DNA of 64,000 nt. Source: Camellia lanceoleosa (taxonomy: Eukaryota > Streptophyta > Magnoliopsida > Ericales > Theaceae). The notes under the pieces were generated by a model. That model was given only the letters and a program-made list of their open reading frames with translations. It was not told where the DNA came from and did no database searches. Both the position numbers and the translations under genes were made by a program. The first letter of the stretch is position 1. Each line of letters starts with the position of its first letter. Location: contig CM045762.1 of NCBI GenBank assembly GCA_025200525.1, forward strand, positions 85,874,717 through 85,938,716, written 5' to 3'. Shown here piece after piece: positions 22,584 through 33,395 of this stretch.

Positions 22584-23250
22584 TCTATACAATTCTTTGT
22601 GATGTTTGGAAAAAATCTATAAAAAATCTATTCCAGATTCTTTGTAAAAAATCTATATATAAATAAAAAATCTATACAATCTATATCCAAATAAAATCTA
22701 TACAATCTATATCCAGATTCTTCTGCATTATCTCAAATAAAATAAAAATATGCTCACAAATAAAAAATTAGTTTGAGAAGAGTGAGAGAATTCTGGTTAT
22801 CTCTAAAAATCTGAAAAGAAATGGTTGGTGAGATCAAATCTTTACCTTTAGTTTGAGAAGAGTGAGAGAATTTTGGTTATCTTTGAAAATCTGAAAAGAA
22901 ATGGTTGGTGAGATCAATTGAAAGCAAGAACAGAATATATATAAAAAATCTATACAATTCTTTGTAATGTTTGGAAAAAATCTATAAAAAATCTATATCC
23001 AGATTCTTTGTAAAAAATCTATATATAAATAAAAAATCTATACAATTTATATCCAAATAAAATCTATACAATCTATATCTAGATTCTTCTGCATTATCTC
23101 AAATAAAATAAAAATATACTCACAAATAAAAAATTAGTTTGAGAAGAGTGGGAGAATTCTGGTTATCTCTGAAAATCTGAAAATAAATAGTTGGTGAGAT
23201 CAAATCTTTACCTTTAGTTTGAGAAGAGTGAGAGAATTCTAGTTATATGC
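22584..23250. repeat. tandem repeat block in the Helitron, 365-bp period
   Basis: The sequence beginning TTCTTTGT at 22593 recurs at 22958 with few changes. Both copies contain clustered AAAATCTATACAATCTATAT motifs and an 83-bp internal duplication around AGTTTGAGAAGAGTGAGAGA. Further short runs of the ATCTATA motif occur at 23650-23790. Confidence 0.85.
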
Positions 23251-23837
23251 CAAAAAGACACTTGATTCATGCTTATTATTTTGCTGAGAACGCAATTACA
23301 ATTTAAAATAAATAAAAACAAAAAGTGAGCTAAACATAGGATATCAGTATGACCATTCGACCAATTAATATGTGCTGAGCTAAATGAAGACATATAATCA
23401 CCAGTCAACAACTCCATAAGATGAAAAAATATACATAAGAAAATGGAAAGATATATGAAAGAGAAGAAATACAAAAGAACAGGACATATAATCTGTAAAA
23501 ATGAAAATTTAATTTCATAAATTTCACTTACAGAATGAGGTTAGTAAACAATGAAGCAACGATCACTGTAACCACCGATCCTAGACGCCTCTTTTGACCT
23601 ATCAGCTCTCTTTTGACCTATCCTCTTCAATTACAATTGAGTTACAATTGGATATAAAAAATCTATATCCAGATTCTTTGTAAAAAATCTATATAGAAAT
23701 AAAAAATCTATACAATCTATATCCAAATTCTTTGTAAAAAATCTATAGAATCTATAAAAAAATCTATACAATCTATAAACAAATAAAACAATCTGTAGAT
23801 TGACGAAGTACATAGTCACCACATAAAATGAAAAGAG

Positions 23838-24190
23838 TGATCTTACCTAGAGAGTAGCAGTTTCGGGAGTGGGGGTATGGAAGAAGAAGAACAGGGCTGG
23901 AGAGCAGTAGAGGGAAAATCTAAAAAGAAATCGTTTGTGAGATCAATTGAAAGCAAGAACAGAGTGATAGCAAGAAATCGCGAGAAAGTAAAGTGAAAGC
24001 CCTAGATCGAATTCAACAGAGTGAACTATGATCGCAACTTGTGAAGCACAGCACAGAGAGAGAGAGAGAGATAGAGAGAGAGGAAACTCAACGGGTCTCT
24101 TTTATGACAAAGTGATCTTACCTGAAGAGTAGTAGTTTCGGGAGTGAGGGTATGGAAGAAGAAAAATAGGGCTGGAGAGCAGAAGAACAG
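23838..24190 (-). repeat. duplicated leader-like exon/donor segments
   Basis: Two copies of about 70 bp (23838-23910 and 24108-24190) share GAGTAG, AGTTTCGGGAGTG and GGGTATGGAAGAAGAA. On the minus strand each ends in a CAG/GTAAGAT-like splice donor (CTTCAGGTAAGATCACTT in the second), so they look like two copies of a captured 5' leader exon. Confidence 0.55.
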
Positions 24191-24498
24191 GGAGGGAGAG
24201 AGAGATAAAAAGGGAATGGGGTGGGTGAGAACAAAGAAGGGAGGAGATAAAGATAGAATAAAAAAGTGATCTTGAAAATAGAATGGAGATGAGACGTGGG
24301 TGAGTAGGAAGTTTAGTGTTTGGGCGGGAAGTAAATTGATATATATTTAAAGGGGCTCATCTCATCCGTCTATCTAAATACACAAGTGAATCATGACCAT
24401 TAAAATGTCTTAGTAGGACAATTGTCTCTAGGATAAATTCAAAAACCTTTCTCCCTTATTATATAGATACAATAGTTTATTAGGTTATTATATATATA

Positions 24499-24537
24499 TA
24501 TAATATAATATAATATAATATAATATAATATAATATA
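24499..24537. repeat. (TAATA)n microsatellite
   Basis: About eight perfect pentanucleotide copies right beside the Helitron insertion. Confidence 0.95.
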
Positions 24538-24607
24538 GTAGTCAATTAGGTTTAGGAGTTAAGGAGAAAGAAAACAAAAAGGAGAGTGTTGTGGGTGTGG
24601 CATGAGT

Positions 24608-24608
<1 letters not shown>

Positions 24609-24658
<50 letters not shown>
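24609..24658. repeat. (GA)n microsatellite
   Basis: About 25 perfect dinucleotides. Confidence 0.95.
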
Positions 24659-24660
<2 letters not shown>

Positions 24661-24904
24661 TGATTGATTAATCAAAGAACCAGGAGATCAATTCTGAGAG
24701 AGAGAAGGAGAATGGCGGAAAAAGAAGGAGAAAGTGGAGAAAAAAGATTAGGGTTTTGTTTTGGTGGCTCCATTATTTCTTCAAATAATTCTTTGATCTT
24801 CAAAAAAATATAGTGAGTACAAAACCCACTTCCCTTGATTTATGTTTAATTCGCTGTTTTTATTTATTTATTTATATTTATTTGATGTTGAATTGATTTT
24901 ATAT

Positions 24905-25095
24905 TTGTATGTAGATGATTGATTGATTTTGATTATTTTGATTGGTTGTGTATGTAAGGTTTAGGGTTTTTAGATGATTGATTGATTTTAATTATTTTGT
25001 TTAGTTGTGTATGCAAGGTTTAGGGCTTTTAATTGATTGATTTATTTTAATTATTTTGATTAGTTGTGTATGCCAGGTTTAGGGTTTTTATATGG
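24905..25095. repeat. tandem repeat, about 60-bp period, three copies
   Basis: Units near 24915, 24975 and 25035 share GATTGATTTTGATTATTTTG (with small changes), a TGTGTATG block and GGTTTAGGG. The TTTAGGG string is coincidental and not a telomeric array. Confidence 0.8.
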
Positions 25096-25764
25096 ATTTA
25101 TTTTATGGTTGTATTATATGAAATTAAAATAAATTAGAAACCCATAAATAATTTCCTTACACTCCACCATGACTCCATGGATTGTTGTTTTATTTGAGTG
25201 TTATGAGAAAGAGTGTATAAAAAAAAAAGTGAGGATTATGAGATTTATTTGAATGCCTTAGGCTTGGCATTGTTATGTTTATTCTCATGAGTGAGATATT
25301 TTGTAAATGTATATTGTTGCCTCGTTCTCATGAGTAGACGAGTGCTTTGATTTACGAGCGTACGTATATGCTAACCATCCGGGGAGTGTGGGTCAAACTC
25401 GAGACGATATCCCCGTGCAAGTTTGACTTTAGAGCAGTATTAGGTATACGGGAGGCACATGGGATATATGTGTAGGCCGGAAGTAGAGGGCCGAAGTAGT
25501 GGAGTTAAGGTACAAAGAATTTAATTATAAAATGATTGTTATAGTGTGTATTGTATTAATTTGTACATCTTGAAAAATAGTAAACGACCTCGATAAATTA
25601 TGAAATTTGAGAAGAGGCATGTATACGTGATTCTAGACAACTTTTGTGTTTTAACTTTTTATTAAAAAAATCGATTAGAACTTATAATCGGATGATCTTA
25701 GATATTATAGTTTTGATTCATTTTAGCAATGTAGATTTTAGAGGCTATTTTAACTCACGAAACA

Positions 25765-26984
25765 TCGGTCAGCATAGCGGGATGTTTGGTTATGAGGTCG
25801 GGTGTTATTGGGCTCTTGGTCTTTTCTCTTTTCTCTGGGGGTCAGGTATTTGGTTGTGGAGTCCTGCCGAGCGGCTAGAGAGTCCTCGGCGTTCATGTAC
25901 TTTTGGGCTTTGGAGAGCAAGGCTGCCATGGATGTCGGGGGGTTCTTGGAGAGGGAGAAGAGGAAATCGGATGACCGCAGGCCAGCCATGAAGGCTGTGA
26001 GAATGACCTTATCGTCATTTTCAGCAACTTGTAAGGCTTCGGTGTTGAAGCGGGTGACAAAGCTGCGTAGTGATTCCCCTGGTCCGACGGATGTTGAGGA
26101 GTTGGGTCGCCGGTCGTCGCTGGCGTTGGGCTCCAATGAAGTGGCTCAGGAAAGAGTCACTGAGGTGTTGAAAAGTGGAGACCGAATCTGGTGGCAACTG
26201 GCTGAACCATAGCCGAGCCGATCCCTTTAGGGTCACGGGGAAGGCTCGGCACATGATTTCGTCGGGGAAAGCATGGAGGATCATGAGTGTACGGTAGGTT
26301 TCCAGGTGATCGACGGGGTCGGTGGTTCCGTCGAAGGGATCGATGGTAGGCATTTTGAACTTGGGGGGTAGGGGTTTGTCGCGGATGGAGGCGACGAAGG
26401 GGGAGTTTGCTGTGGTGGAGGGCTTGTGTTGGATGTTTTGCATGACCCCTTGGAGCTGGAGTTTCATGGCTCGGAGTTCTGCGTCCCAAAGAGGAATGTT
26501 GTCTCCTCCAGAGGGGGATAGATGTTGAACGCTGCTGGCTTCTCCCTCGGGAGCTGGGGCTATGACTGAGGGACGTGGGGGTGGAGGAGGAGGATGTATA
26601 TGTGGGTGAGGGGGCTGCAAGCCCCCAGAGTTGGGAGGATTGGGTTGCGGGACAGTATGGCCTGGGACTTGTTCTGGATGGGAGTTAATATCTGGAGGTG
26701 GTGGGGGAATAGGGAGGTTCCGTTGGAGCAGGGCGTTGATTAAGGCCTGGTTTTGTTCAGCCATACGGTTGATGCTGTTGGTGAGCTCGATGAAGTATTG
26801 TGGTGGGTTGTTCGGATTGGGAGGGTCGGTCTGGTGATCCGCAGCATTGTGGTGGGAAGCCATGGATCTGGTCGTTACCATGCACGTGACGGATGAGGTG
26901 AAAAAGGTTGTCGGAAAAGGGTCTCCGGCGGCAATGAACACAACTGGCGCACGGATAAAACCAATTCCCACAGACGGCGCCAAC
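25765..26984 (-). pseudogene. truncated Ty3/gypsy gag (second internal copy)
   Basis: On the minus strand this reads the start of the internal region after the LTR at 26985: an ATG at 26879-26881 (MVTTRSMA), a Pro-rich spacer, then a retrotransposon Gag domain (RAFPVTLKGSARLWFSQL and NEE-like surroundings LLNIRQ..EGESLRSF). One frameshift lies near 26076, after which the frame continues (SLRSFVTRFNTEALQVAEND). The stop is beyond the truncation at 25765, where the sequence corresponds to 36528 of the right-hand copy. Gag would form the virus-like particle in this element type. Confidence 0.85.
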
Positions 26985-27529
26985 TGTTAATACAATGAGT
27001 CCTCGTGGATGGACTGGACCGATCCAAGCTCCTCGAGCCCACTGGATAACCTGCAAACAAGTTCAATCGGGGAACGGGGTAGTCCCCCGGCGAACCCTCC
27101 GGTGTAGGAATTAGAGGAGGTGATAACGTAGAAGAAATGTAGAGAGAGAGATAGGAGATAGAAAACTTAACCTTCTTCTTTTCCTTGAGTTTAGCTTATA
27201 TCCACCTGTAATCATTCCCCTGTCTCTGTCGTCCTGATTGTCCCCGCGGAAAGCTTGAGGCGTGGTTCGCCTTGTTCAGGGCGAGGGGGTGTGATTCCGG
27301 CTGAGAGGTGTTGTCGCAATAAATGCTGTGATGGGCTGCATTAATGGTGATGTGTCAGGCAATAACTTTGCGAGATCTTTGTCTGCCGACGTGGTCTGCT
27401 CAACCGCCACTTGTCCTAGCATCACTGGTCTTTCCCTGTCTAGTTGGACTCACCGTGTTGGGTTTGGCCAACCGGTTGTATAATGGGGTTTGAATGGTGG
27501 GTCAGGGCTCTATGGGCCTATCCCTGTCA
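26985..27529 (-). repeat. Ty3/gypsy LTR (left copy, 3' LTR of the full element)
   Basis: 545 bp, bounded TG...CA. Read on the minus strand it starts TGACAGGGATAGGCCC and ends ATTGTATTAACA, directly before a primer-binding-like GTTGGCGCCGTCTGTGGG. It matches the LTR at 37732-38272, with scattered substitutions and small indels. Confidence 0.92.
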
Positions 27530-27545
27530 GTAGTCCCCCATTCCC
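27530..27545 (-). other. polypurine tract
   Basis: On the minus strand GGGAATGGGGGACTAC abuts the first base of the left LTR, where plus-strand DNA synthesis would be primed. Confidence 0.75.
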
Positions 27546-27599
27546 GAGTGCAGCTTTAGTCCAACGAAGGGAATAATAATAGTAATGAGGGTAAGTCTG

Positions 27600-27957
27600 A
27601 CCGTGCCGGTGGCCGAACCGACCGTGAGGGTGGTTGACCGTGAGGGGAGAGACCGACTGTGAGGGTGGCCGAGCGGGTGGGGCCGACCGTGAGGGTGGCC
27701 GAGTGGGAGGGGGCCGACCGTGGGGGTGGCCGAGCTGGAGAGGCCGACCGTGAGGGTGGTCGAGCGGGAGGGGCCGACCGTGAGGGTGACCGAGCGGGAA
27801 GGGCCGACCGTGAGGGTGACCGAGTGGGAGAAGCCGACCGTGAGGGTGACCGAGCGGGAAGGGCCGACCGTGAGGGTGACCGAGTGGGAGAAGCCGACCG
27901 TGAGGGTGGCCGAGCGGAAGAAGCCGACCGTGAGGGTGGCCGAGCGGAAGGGCGCGG
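27600..27957. repeat. 30-bp minisatellite beside the polypurine tract
   Basis: About twelve copies of GGCCGACCGTGAGGGTGACC plus a variable part (GAGCGGGAAG or GAGTGGGAGA). The period is a multiple of three, so long open frames exist on both strands (peptide repeats like REGDRAGRAD on plus, TLTVGPSRS on minus). I treat these as by-products of the repeat. Confidence 0.9.
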
Positions 27958-28344
27958 GGCTCAAGAGGCGGCGTGTCACGTGATGACTTGAAGTGGAAAA
28001 GACAGGGTGAGGGGAGAGTTCAGTGCATCTGGACCGTACACGTGGGGGGATGTGGAACGTCAAGCGTTGGATCAGGAGTGAAACGTCAGGGGTATTATTA
28101 TGGGCATTGATGGGACAGTTTTGGCGGAAGATTTGAAAAAGTTTTCAAACTGGCGAAAATTAATTGGGATCCTTGGAATACGGGCAAACCGTGGGCTTTT
28201 GGTGTCATACGATTCACCTACTTGTTTACAAAAACTCAAAATATCCAAAGTATCAATTCCTTCGTTGCTCACGATACCCCATTAAAATACTTCTGCGATT
28301 TCCTGGAACCTGCATCTGAAGCTATTCGCAAATACAGTTTAGCA

Positions 28345-30791
28345 ATGGCGCAGGAAGGGACCGGGAATGTGAGGATGGATCCGCTAGGAGAGGACGATGC
28401 TGTGGAGCTGGCGCAGCAGTATAGATCAGTGAGGGTGGAGGTGCCATCGGTGCCGGAGCCAGTCAGCCAGGTGGAACCAGATCACTGGCACTCGAGGGCT
28501 GATAGGTCCATTGTAACGGCGGCGGAGTTGGAGGCTATCCGCGAAAGGTACCAGATTCATGAAGTGGAGGTGGTGCCAAAGTCCACAGACCGCCATCGGA
28601 CGTGAGGCCGGGAGTTCTCTCTCACGAGGAGGCGCCGGCGGGTGGTTGCGACATTGCCGCCGCCATTGTGGTGGATGTGCTTAACCGCTAGACATGGCAC
28701 CGTGACGCTTGATGCCCAATTCATGGAAGATTTTGTTGTCGTGGTGTGTTAGCGCCGTCAAGGCAATGGAGGGGGGCCATGACAATGACGAATTTTTTTG
28801 CTACAAAGCGTCGTGGCGCAGGAGACTTGGGTAACCCTACAAAGCCGTGGCGAGGAAGGGCTTGGTGGCGGTGGTTACCAACCTCGATTAAGGGTTGGAG
28901 GCATAGGTGGTTCTATGTGTCTAACTCGAGGGGTTGGGGCACGCAAGACGTGGAAGGTGCCACCAAGTTTGTGGAGTCGAAGGGGAGGCGGATGGAGGAG
29001 AGGGTAAAAAAGGTGAAGGAGTGGAGGGAGAGGGAGAAGGTTAGGTGGGACGAGCTGGTGCAGCCATCTGCCCTGTTTGAGGCGGGGTTGGGACCACAAC
29101 CGGTCGGGGGGGATCTCGACCGAGCGGAGTTGGAGGCCAAGAGAAAGGCACAGGAGGAGGAGGATCAGGCTATGCTACTTAGGGCTCAGAAATTCACGGA
29201 GGCTCAAGCCGACCGACCTCCTCGGCCAGTGGTGAGGGAGAGGATTCGCCCCCGGCCAAAAGCGTTGGGAGAGAAAGGATTGGAGGAGTCTGCTCCACGA
29301 CTGCTTCCAAAAGACCCTCTGAAGGAGAGGTCGCTGAAGGAGATGGAGGCACTGGGGGTGGGGAAGAAGAAAAAGAGGTTGAGGCGAGGTGGGGAGGAGC
29401 CAGCCCAGAAAAAGAGGAAGGAGGTAAGGGAAGAAGAGGCCAGCCTGGCCAAGCGAGGGTGGGGAGGTGGAACAGGCCCGAAGGGCGGTCGTCTCACTGG
29501 GAGAAGTCCTTGTGACAAAGGATACCCCGAATGGCGATAACCATCGACAAAGGACGTGGGAGAGAAGGCCCCAGCAGAACAAGTAGAAGCTGGGTTGGCT
29601 AGGGCTGACCCAAGTGTGAGGTTGGGGAAGACCTCAGTGCTGCCAACAGAAGTTAGGTTGGTTGGGGTTGAGCCCAGTGAGAAGGAGCAGACTCAAAGGG
29701 GCTCTACACCGCAGGAAAGGGGAGCTAGTCTGGGGGCCACGACTTACCATGCTCGTGCAGTAGCTGGGAAACTGGAGGGAGATGGAGGCCCAGCGAGGTC
29801 GGGGGCAGACCGCTTAGTCAAGATTGTAGACGAAACGGCTCTGCGCCCAGCCTGTATGTTCAACGAGGCCGACTTGTTCAGGGGGTTATGCTCCGCCCAA
29901 ATGGAGGTAACTACCCTAGCAGGGGCTCTGCTGAGGAAGGCTGGGGCTGCTAAGGTGAAGACCGATCAGGCCAAGGCAGAGCTGGCTAAATTGAAGATGG
30001 AGAGTGCAGAGTGGAAAATTGCCCACGCCGAGCTGCAATCACCAAAGTGGATCTGGAAGACACACTGCCGTCGGGTGGTGTCAGCTGAATTCCAATTGTC
30101 TGAGAGCAAAGAAAGTGGAGGAGGCCCACAGAAGCAGGCTATTGCCGTCGAGCGGCATGAGGAGGCCATGAGCGACAACGAAAAGCTCGTCAGACAGAAG
30201 GATGATGCAGATGCGAAGGTTGAGGCTCTGCAAAAAGAGGTGGGGGATGAGCGCGCTAGGGCGCTGGAGCAGAGGGAGAACCTGTTGAAACAGTTTGAGG
30301 TAGAAAGGAGAGAGTTGACTGCAGAGCTGGAGGCTGGGAGAGCCAAAGCTGCAGCTGACAAGGAGGCCCTACAAAAAGAGCTGAACGAGGAGAAGGCGAA
30401 AGCGGCCTCAGAAAGGGCGGCCTACCCTGACCTTTGTGTTGCAGCTGTTACTCAATTCAAAGGGTCTCCTGAGTTCCAGGTGGCGATTGATGCAGCGGTT
30501 GCTGCCAGCTTAGCGGGGATGGGGTCTGGTGGTGCTGGGTCATCAAGGACAGATGCTGGGGCGAGGACAGAGTCTGAAATCATTAGCAGTTTCCAGCAAT
30601 CTGACTACTATAAGCACGAAATGGCTGAGTACTGGGACAGTGGTTGGAAGATGTTCAAGCACAAGGCAGAGGAGCTGTTTCCAGACTTAGACCTGAGTGG
30701 TGTGGTGATTGGGGAAGATGACGTAGCCCAGACCCCACTGGACGAGGGGGTTGAAGAAGCTGACCTCATCTCAAGCGAGGAGGGGGAGTGA
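28345..30791 (+). pseudogene. antisense ORF of the Tat element (PF04195-like), broken
   Basis: Opposite in strand to gag-pol. Three open segments line up as one decayed gene: 28345-28605 (starts MAQEGTGNVRMD, ends at ELEAIRERYQIHEVEVVP), 28746-29540 (contains KGWRHRWFYV) and 29556-30791. The first two segments resemble the start and middle of the plant 'putative gypsy type transposon' family PF04195 found in antisense ORFs of Grande-like Tat elements; a central piece seems deleted around 28606-28745. The third segment has a basic stretch before it (KKKKRLRRGGEEPAQKKRKE), a long coiled coil (about 29950-30420, heptads rich in E, K and L) and an acidic C-terminus. No biochemical function is known for this family. 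Two AATAAA sites follow the stop, suggesting an independent transcript. Confidence 0.7.
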
Positions 30792-30870
30792 CTTGCATGA
30801 TCAGTAGACTTAGGAGTCTTTGTTTTCTCTTTGTATACATTTTTGTTTCGTTTTGTTTTGGAAGTATTGT

Positions 30871-30907
30871 AATAAATGGATGTGTACATGTTTTTGAATG
30901 AATAAAA
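30871..30907 (+). terminator. polyadenylation signals after the antisense ORF
   Basis: AATAAA at about 30871 and 30902 lie 80-115 bp past the stop of the antisense ORF, with T-rich sequence upstream. Confidence 0.45.
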
Positions 30908-31309
30908 TGGTTCTAGTCGATGAATAAATTGTGAATTGACTTTGTGTAATAAATTGTGTTTCTGTCTCTGTTTGAGTTGATTTGGTCTTGATTGAAGGCT
31001 TGTATCTTAACAACATGACTTAGTGTCGAATTACCTTAAAAAGGTAGACTGGGATGTGAAGTTGAAGATGTGATTTGCAAATGAAATGTGGGCAGACATC
31101 TTTAAAATATGGACTAAGTGTCAAAGTACCGTGAAAGGGTGGATTGAAATGTGATGTTTGAACATGTGATTCGGAAATGAGACGTGGGCAAACCTCTTTA
31201 AAATAAGACTAAGTGTCAAAATATGTTGAAATTGTGGTTAAGGGTCGGACCATGACTGAGTGCGTTGTTTTATGAGCCTTCATTCATAGGTCTGACTGGG
31301 GTTTGTGAC
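30908..31309. repeat. intervening non-coding part of the Tat element, with imperfect 110-bp repeats
   Basis: GACTTAGTGTCGAATTACC, GACTAAGTGTCAAAGTACC and GACTAAGTGTCAAAATATG (about 31017, 31112 and 31206) mark three diverged direct repeats of about 95 bp, each with GTGGGCARAC. No protein. Confidence 0.6.
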
Positions 31310-32101
31310 AATGCTTAGGTTGGACTGAGGTCTTTGAACGTGCTTGGTCTGGCCGAGGCTGGTGCTCAGACTGAGGCTTCTGAAAGTGCTCAGGTCGGAC
31401 TGAGGCTTCTGAGAGTGCTCAAATCTGGCTGAGGCTTTTGAAGGTGCTCAGATCGGGCTGAGGCTTTTGAAAGTGCTCAGGGCGGACTGAGGCTTCTGAG
31501 AGTGCTCAAATCTGGCTGAGGCTTTTGAAGGTGCTCGGTCTGGCCGAGGCTTTTGAAAGTGCTCAGATCTGGCTGAGGCTTTGAAGATGCTCGATCGGGC
31601 TGAGGCTTTTGAAAGTGCTCAGACCTGGCTGAGGCTTTTGAAGGTGCTCAGATTGGACTGAGGCTTTTGAAAGTGCTCAGATCTGGCTGAGGCTTTTGAA
31701 AGTGCTCGGTCTGGCCGAGGCTTTTGAAAGTGCTCAGATCTGGCTGAGGCTTTTGAAGATGCTCAGATCGGGCTGAGGCTTTTGAAAGTGCTCAGATCTG
31801 GCTGAGGCTTTTGAAGGTGCTCAGATTGGACTGAGGCTTTTGAAAGTGCTCAGATCTGGCTGAGGCTTTTGGGGGTGCTCAGGTTGGACTGAGGCTTTTG
31901 AAGGTGCTCGGATCTGGCTGAGGCTTTTGAAGATGCTCAGATCGGGCTGAGGCTTTTGAAAGTGCTCAGGTCGGACTGAGGCTTCTGAAAGTGCTCAGAT
32001 TGGACTGAGGCTTTTGAAAGTGCTCAGGTCTGACTGAGGCTTCTGAAAGTGCTCAGATCTGGCTGAGGCTTTTGAAGGTGCTCAGATTGGACTGAGGCTT
32101 T
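31310..32101. repeat. 29-bp minisatellite
   Basis: About 27 copies of a unit such as GAGGCTTTTGAAAGTGCTCA followed by GATCTGGCT, with variants GGTCGGACT and GATCGGGCT. Variants are interspersed, suggesting several rounds of duplication. It lies between the antisense ORF and the integrase end. Confidence 0.92.
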
Positions 32102-32238
32102 GATGCTCCTGCAAATAAAAGTTTTATGGAAGCTACATTCAGACAGGCGAATTGTAGAAGGTGGGAACGCCAATCGATACTTGTATTATGTACTGAAAAA
32201 GGGAAATACAATAATTTTGCCAATACAAAAATAAGGAT

Positions 32239-33395
32239 TCATTGATAGTAACGCTTCAGATGTTCAGCATTCCAGGGATGGGGAAGGTCTCGGCCATCCA
32301 TGTCTTGAAGTCGGTAAGTGCCTGGCCGCGGTCGGGCCTTCACCACATAGGGCCCCTCCCATTTGGCTGCCAATTTGCCCTCGGTTGGATTTTTTGTGGC
32401 GAGAGTTGCCTCTCTCAAGACAAGGTCACCAATAGAGAACTCCCGCGGTCGGACTCTGCGGTTGTAGTGTGTCCTCATTTTCTGCTGGTAGGAGGCCAAT
32501 CTGACAGCAGCAGTCTCTCTGAGCTCCTCAATGAGATCCAGGTCTGCTCGACGGAGTTCTTCAGCTGAGGCGAGATCTGGATGTAAGACCCTGGGGGTGG
32601 GCAGACCGACTTCTACAGGAATGACCGCCTCAGCGCCATATGCTGTTTAAAAGGGGTCTCCCAGAGGAGTTCGAGCAAGAGTTCGATAAGCCCAGAGTAC
32701 ATGTGGTAGTTCCTCAGCCCAAAGGCCTTTGGCAGCCTCAAGCTTAGTTTTGATGATCTTTAGGAGAGAGCGGTTGGTGACCTCAACTTGACCGCTTAAA
32801 CGAGGATGACCGGGGAAGAGAAGCATGGTTGAATTTGGAGGTCTGCACAAAATTTCAGATTTGGCATTGTCGAACTGCTTGCCGTTGTCGGTGATTTATG
32901 GCCCGAGGGATACCGAATCTGCAGACGATCGATTGCCGATAAACTTGGTGGTGTTCCGCCGGTGATTGTGGCAAGGGTTACGCCTCGACCCACTTGGTGA
33001 AGTAATCAATAGCAACAATTGCGAACTTGGTCCGCCTCGACCAAGAGGGAAGTGGACCAACCAAGTCGATACCCCATTTGGCTTAATCGGGTAAGGGCCG
33101 CAAAGAGTGATCAACTCAATGGGGAGCATGGGGATGTTGGCGGTTACCGCACTTGTCGATTTCAGACGAAATCGAGGCATCTTTGTTGAGGGTCGGCCGG
33201 TAGCTGCGGCGAGCACTTTTGTGCGAGACCCGCCACAATGATTCCTACAGATCCTTCGTGGATTTCTGCATTACATAGGTTGCTTGGGCGGGCCGAGACA
33301 TCGCAGTATGGTCGTGAGAAACCGCGCCAGGCAAACGCCGTCGACCGAGTGTAGTTGGTCGACCGGCTCGACCTTGGCGACTTCTTGTTGGTCAT
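32239..33395 (-). pseudogene. Ty3/gypsy integrase, frameshifted
   Basis: The C-terminal part (32239-32640) is intact: YQQKMRTHYNRRVRPREFSI, GDLVLR and KWEGPYVV, ending HPWNAEHLKRYYQ. Upstream, 32647-32850 keeps GQVEVTNRSLLKIIKTKL and LPHVLWAYRT from the integrase core. Between about 32850 and 33390 the frame changes several times; HCGG (zinc-binding HHCC type) and WSRRTKFAIVAIDYFTKWVE-like core sequence can be followed only by switching frames. The enzyme joins cDNA to host DNA in intact elements; this copy cannot make it. Confidence 0.8.

Larger units (their letters stand above)
19961..24467 (-). mobile_element. non-autonomous Helitron
   Basis: On the minus strand the element starts TCTATATAATAAGGGAG (24467 downward), right after an A, and ends with a hairpin, seven bases, then CTAG (19964-19961) followed by T. 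These are the hallmarks of a Helitron: 5' TC, 3' CTAG, a short hairpin 7-12 nt before the end, insertion between A and T, and no target-site duplication. No Rep/helicase protein is present, so it depends on another copy. It carries a TOPLESS-like exon fragment near its 3' end, leader-like exons near its 5' end, and a tandem repeat block in the middle. Similar ends are very common in plant genomes. Confidence 0.75.
19669..25764 (+). repeat. LTR-like sequence split by a Helitron and cut by a gypsy element
   Basis: TGTAGCGACTCTAATTTTT at 19669 matches the usual 5' end of a class of plant LTRs. The sequence is interrupted at 19961-24467 by the Helitron and resumes with (TAATA)n, a purine-rich leader and an ATG-containing segment near 24712. 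A GC-richer stretch at 25360-25520 is typical of plant LTR interiors. It ends abruptly at 25764 where gypsy gag sequence begins, so its own 3' end is lost. Confidence 0.4.

Noticed and set aside
24712..24813. Short ATG ORF (MAEKEGESGEKRLG...) after a GA-rich leader
   Set aside because: 34 codons only, in an LTR-like context, no domain; noted but not called.
24950..25095. TTTAGGG strings suggesting an interstitial telomere repeat
   Set aside because: Only three copies, spaced by the 60-bp tandem unit, not contiguous heptamers.
27527..28063. Long ORFs on both strands across the 30-bp minisatellite
   Set aside because: The unit is a multiple of three, so open frames are expected; no independent coding signal.
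29175..29582. Minus-strand ORFs opposite the antisense ORF of the Tat element
   Set aside because: Shadows of the plus-strand gene, whose codon pattern and coiled coil are the coherent reading.
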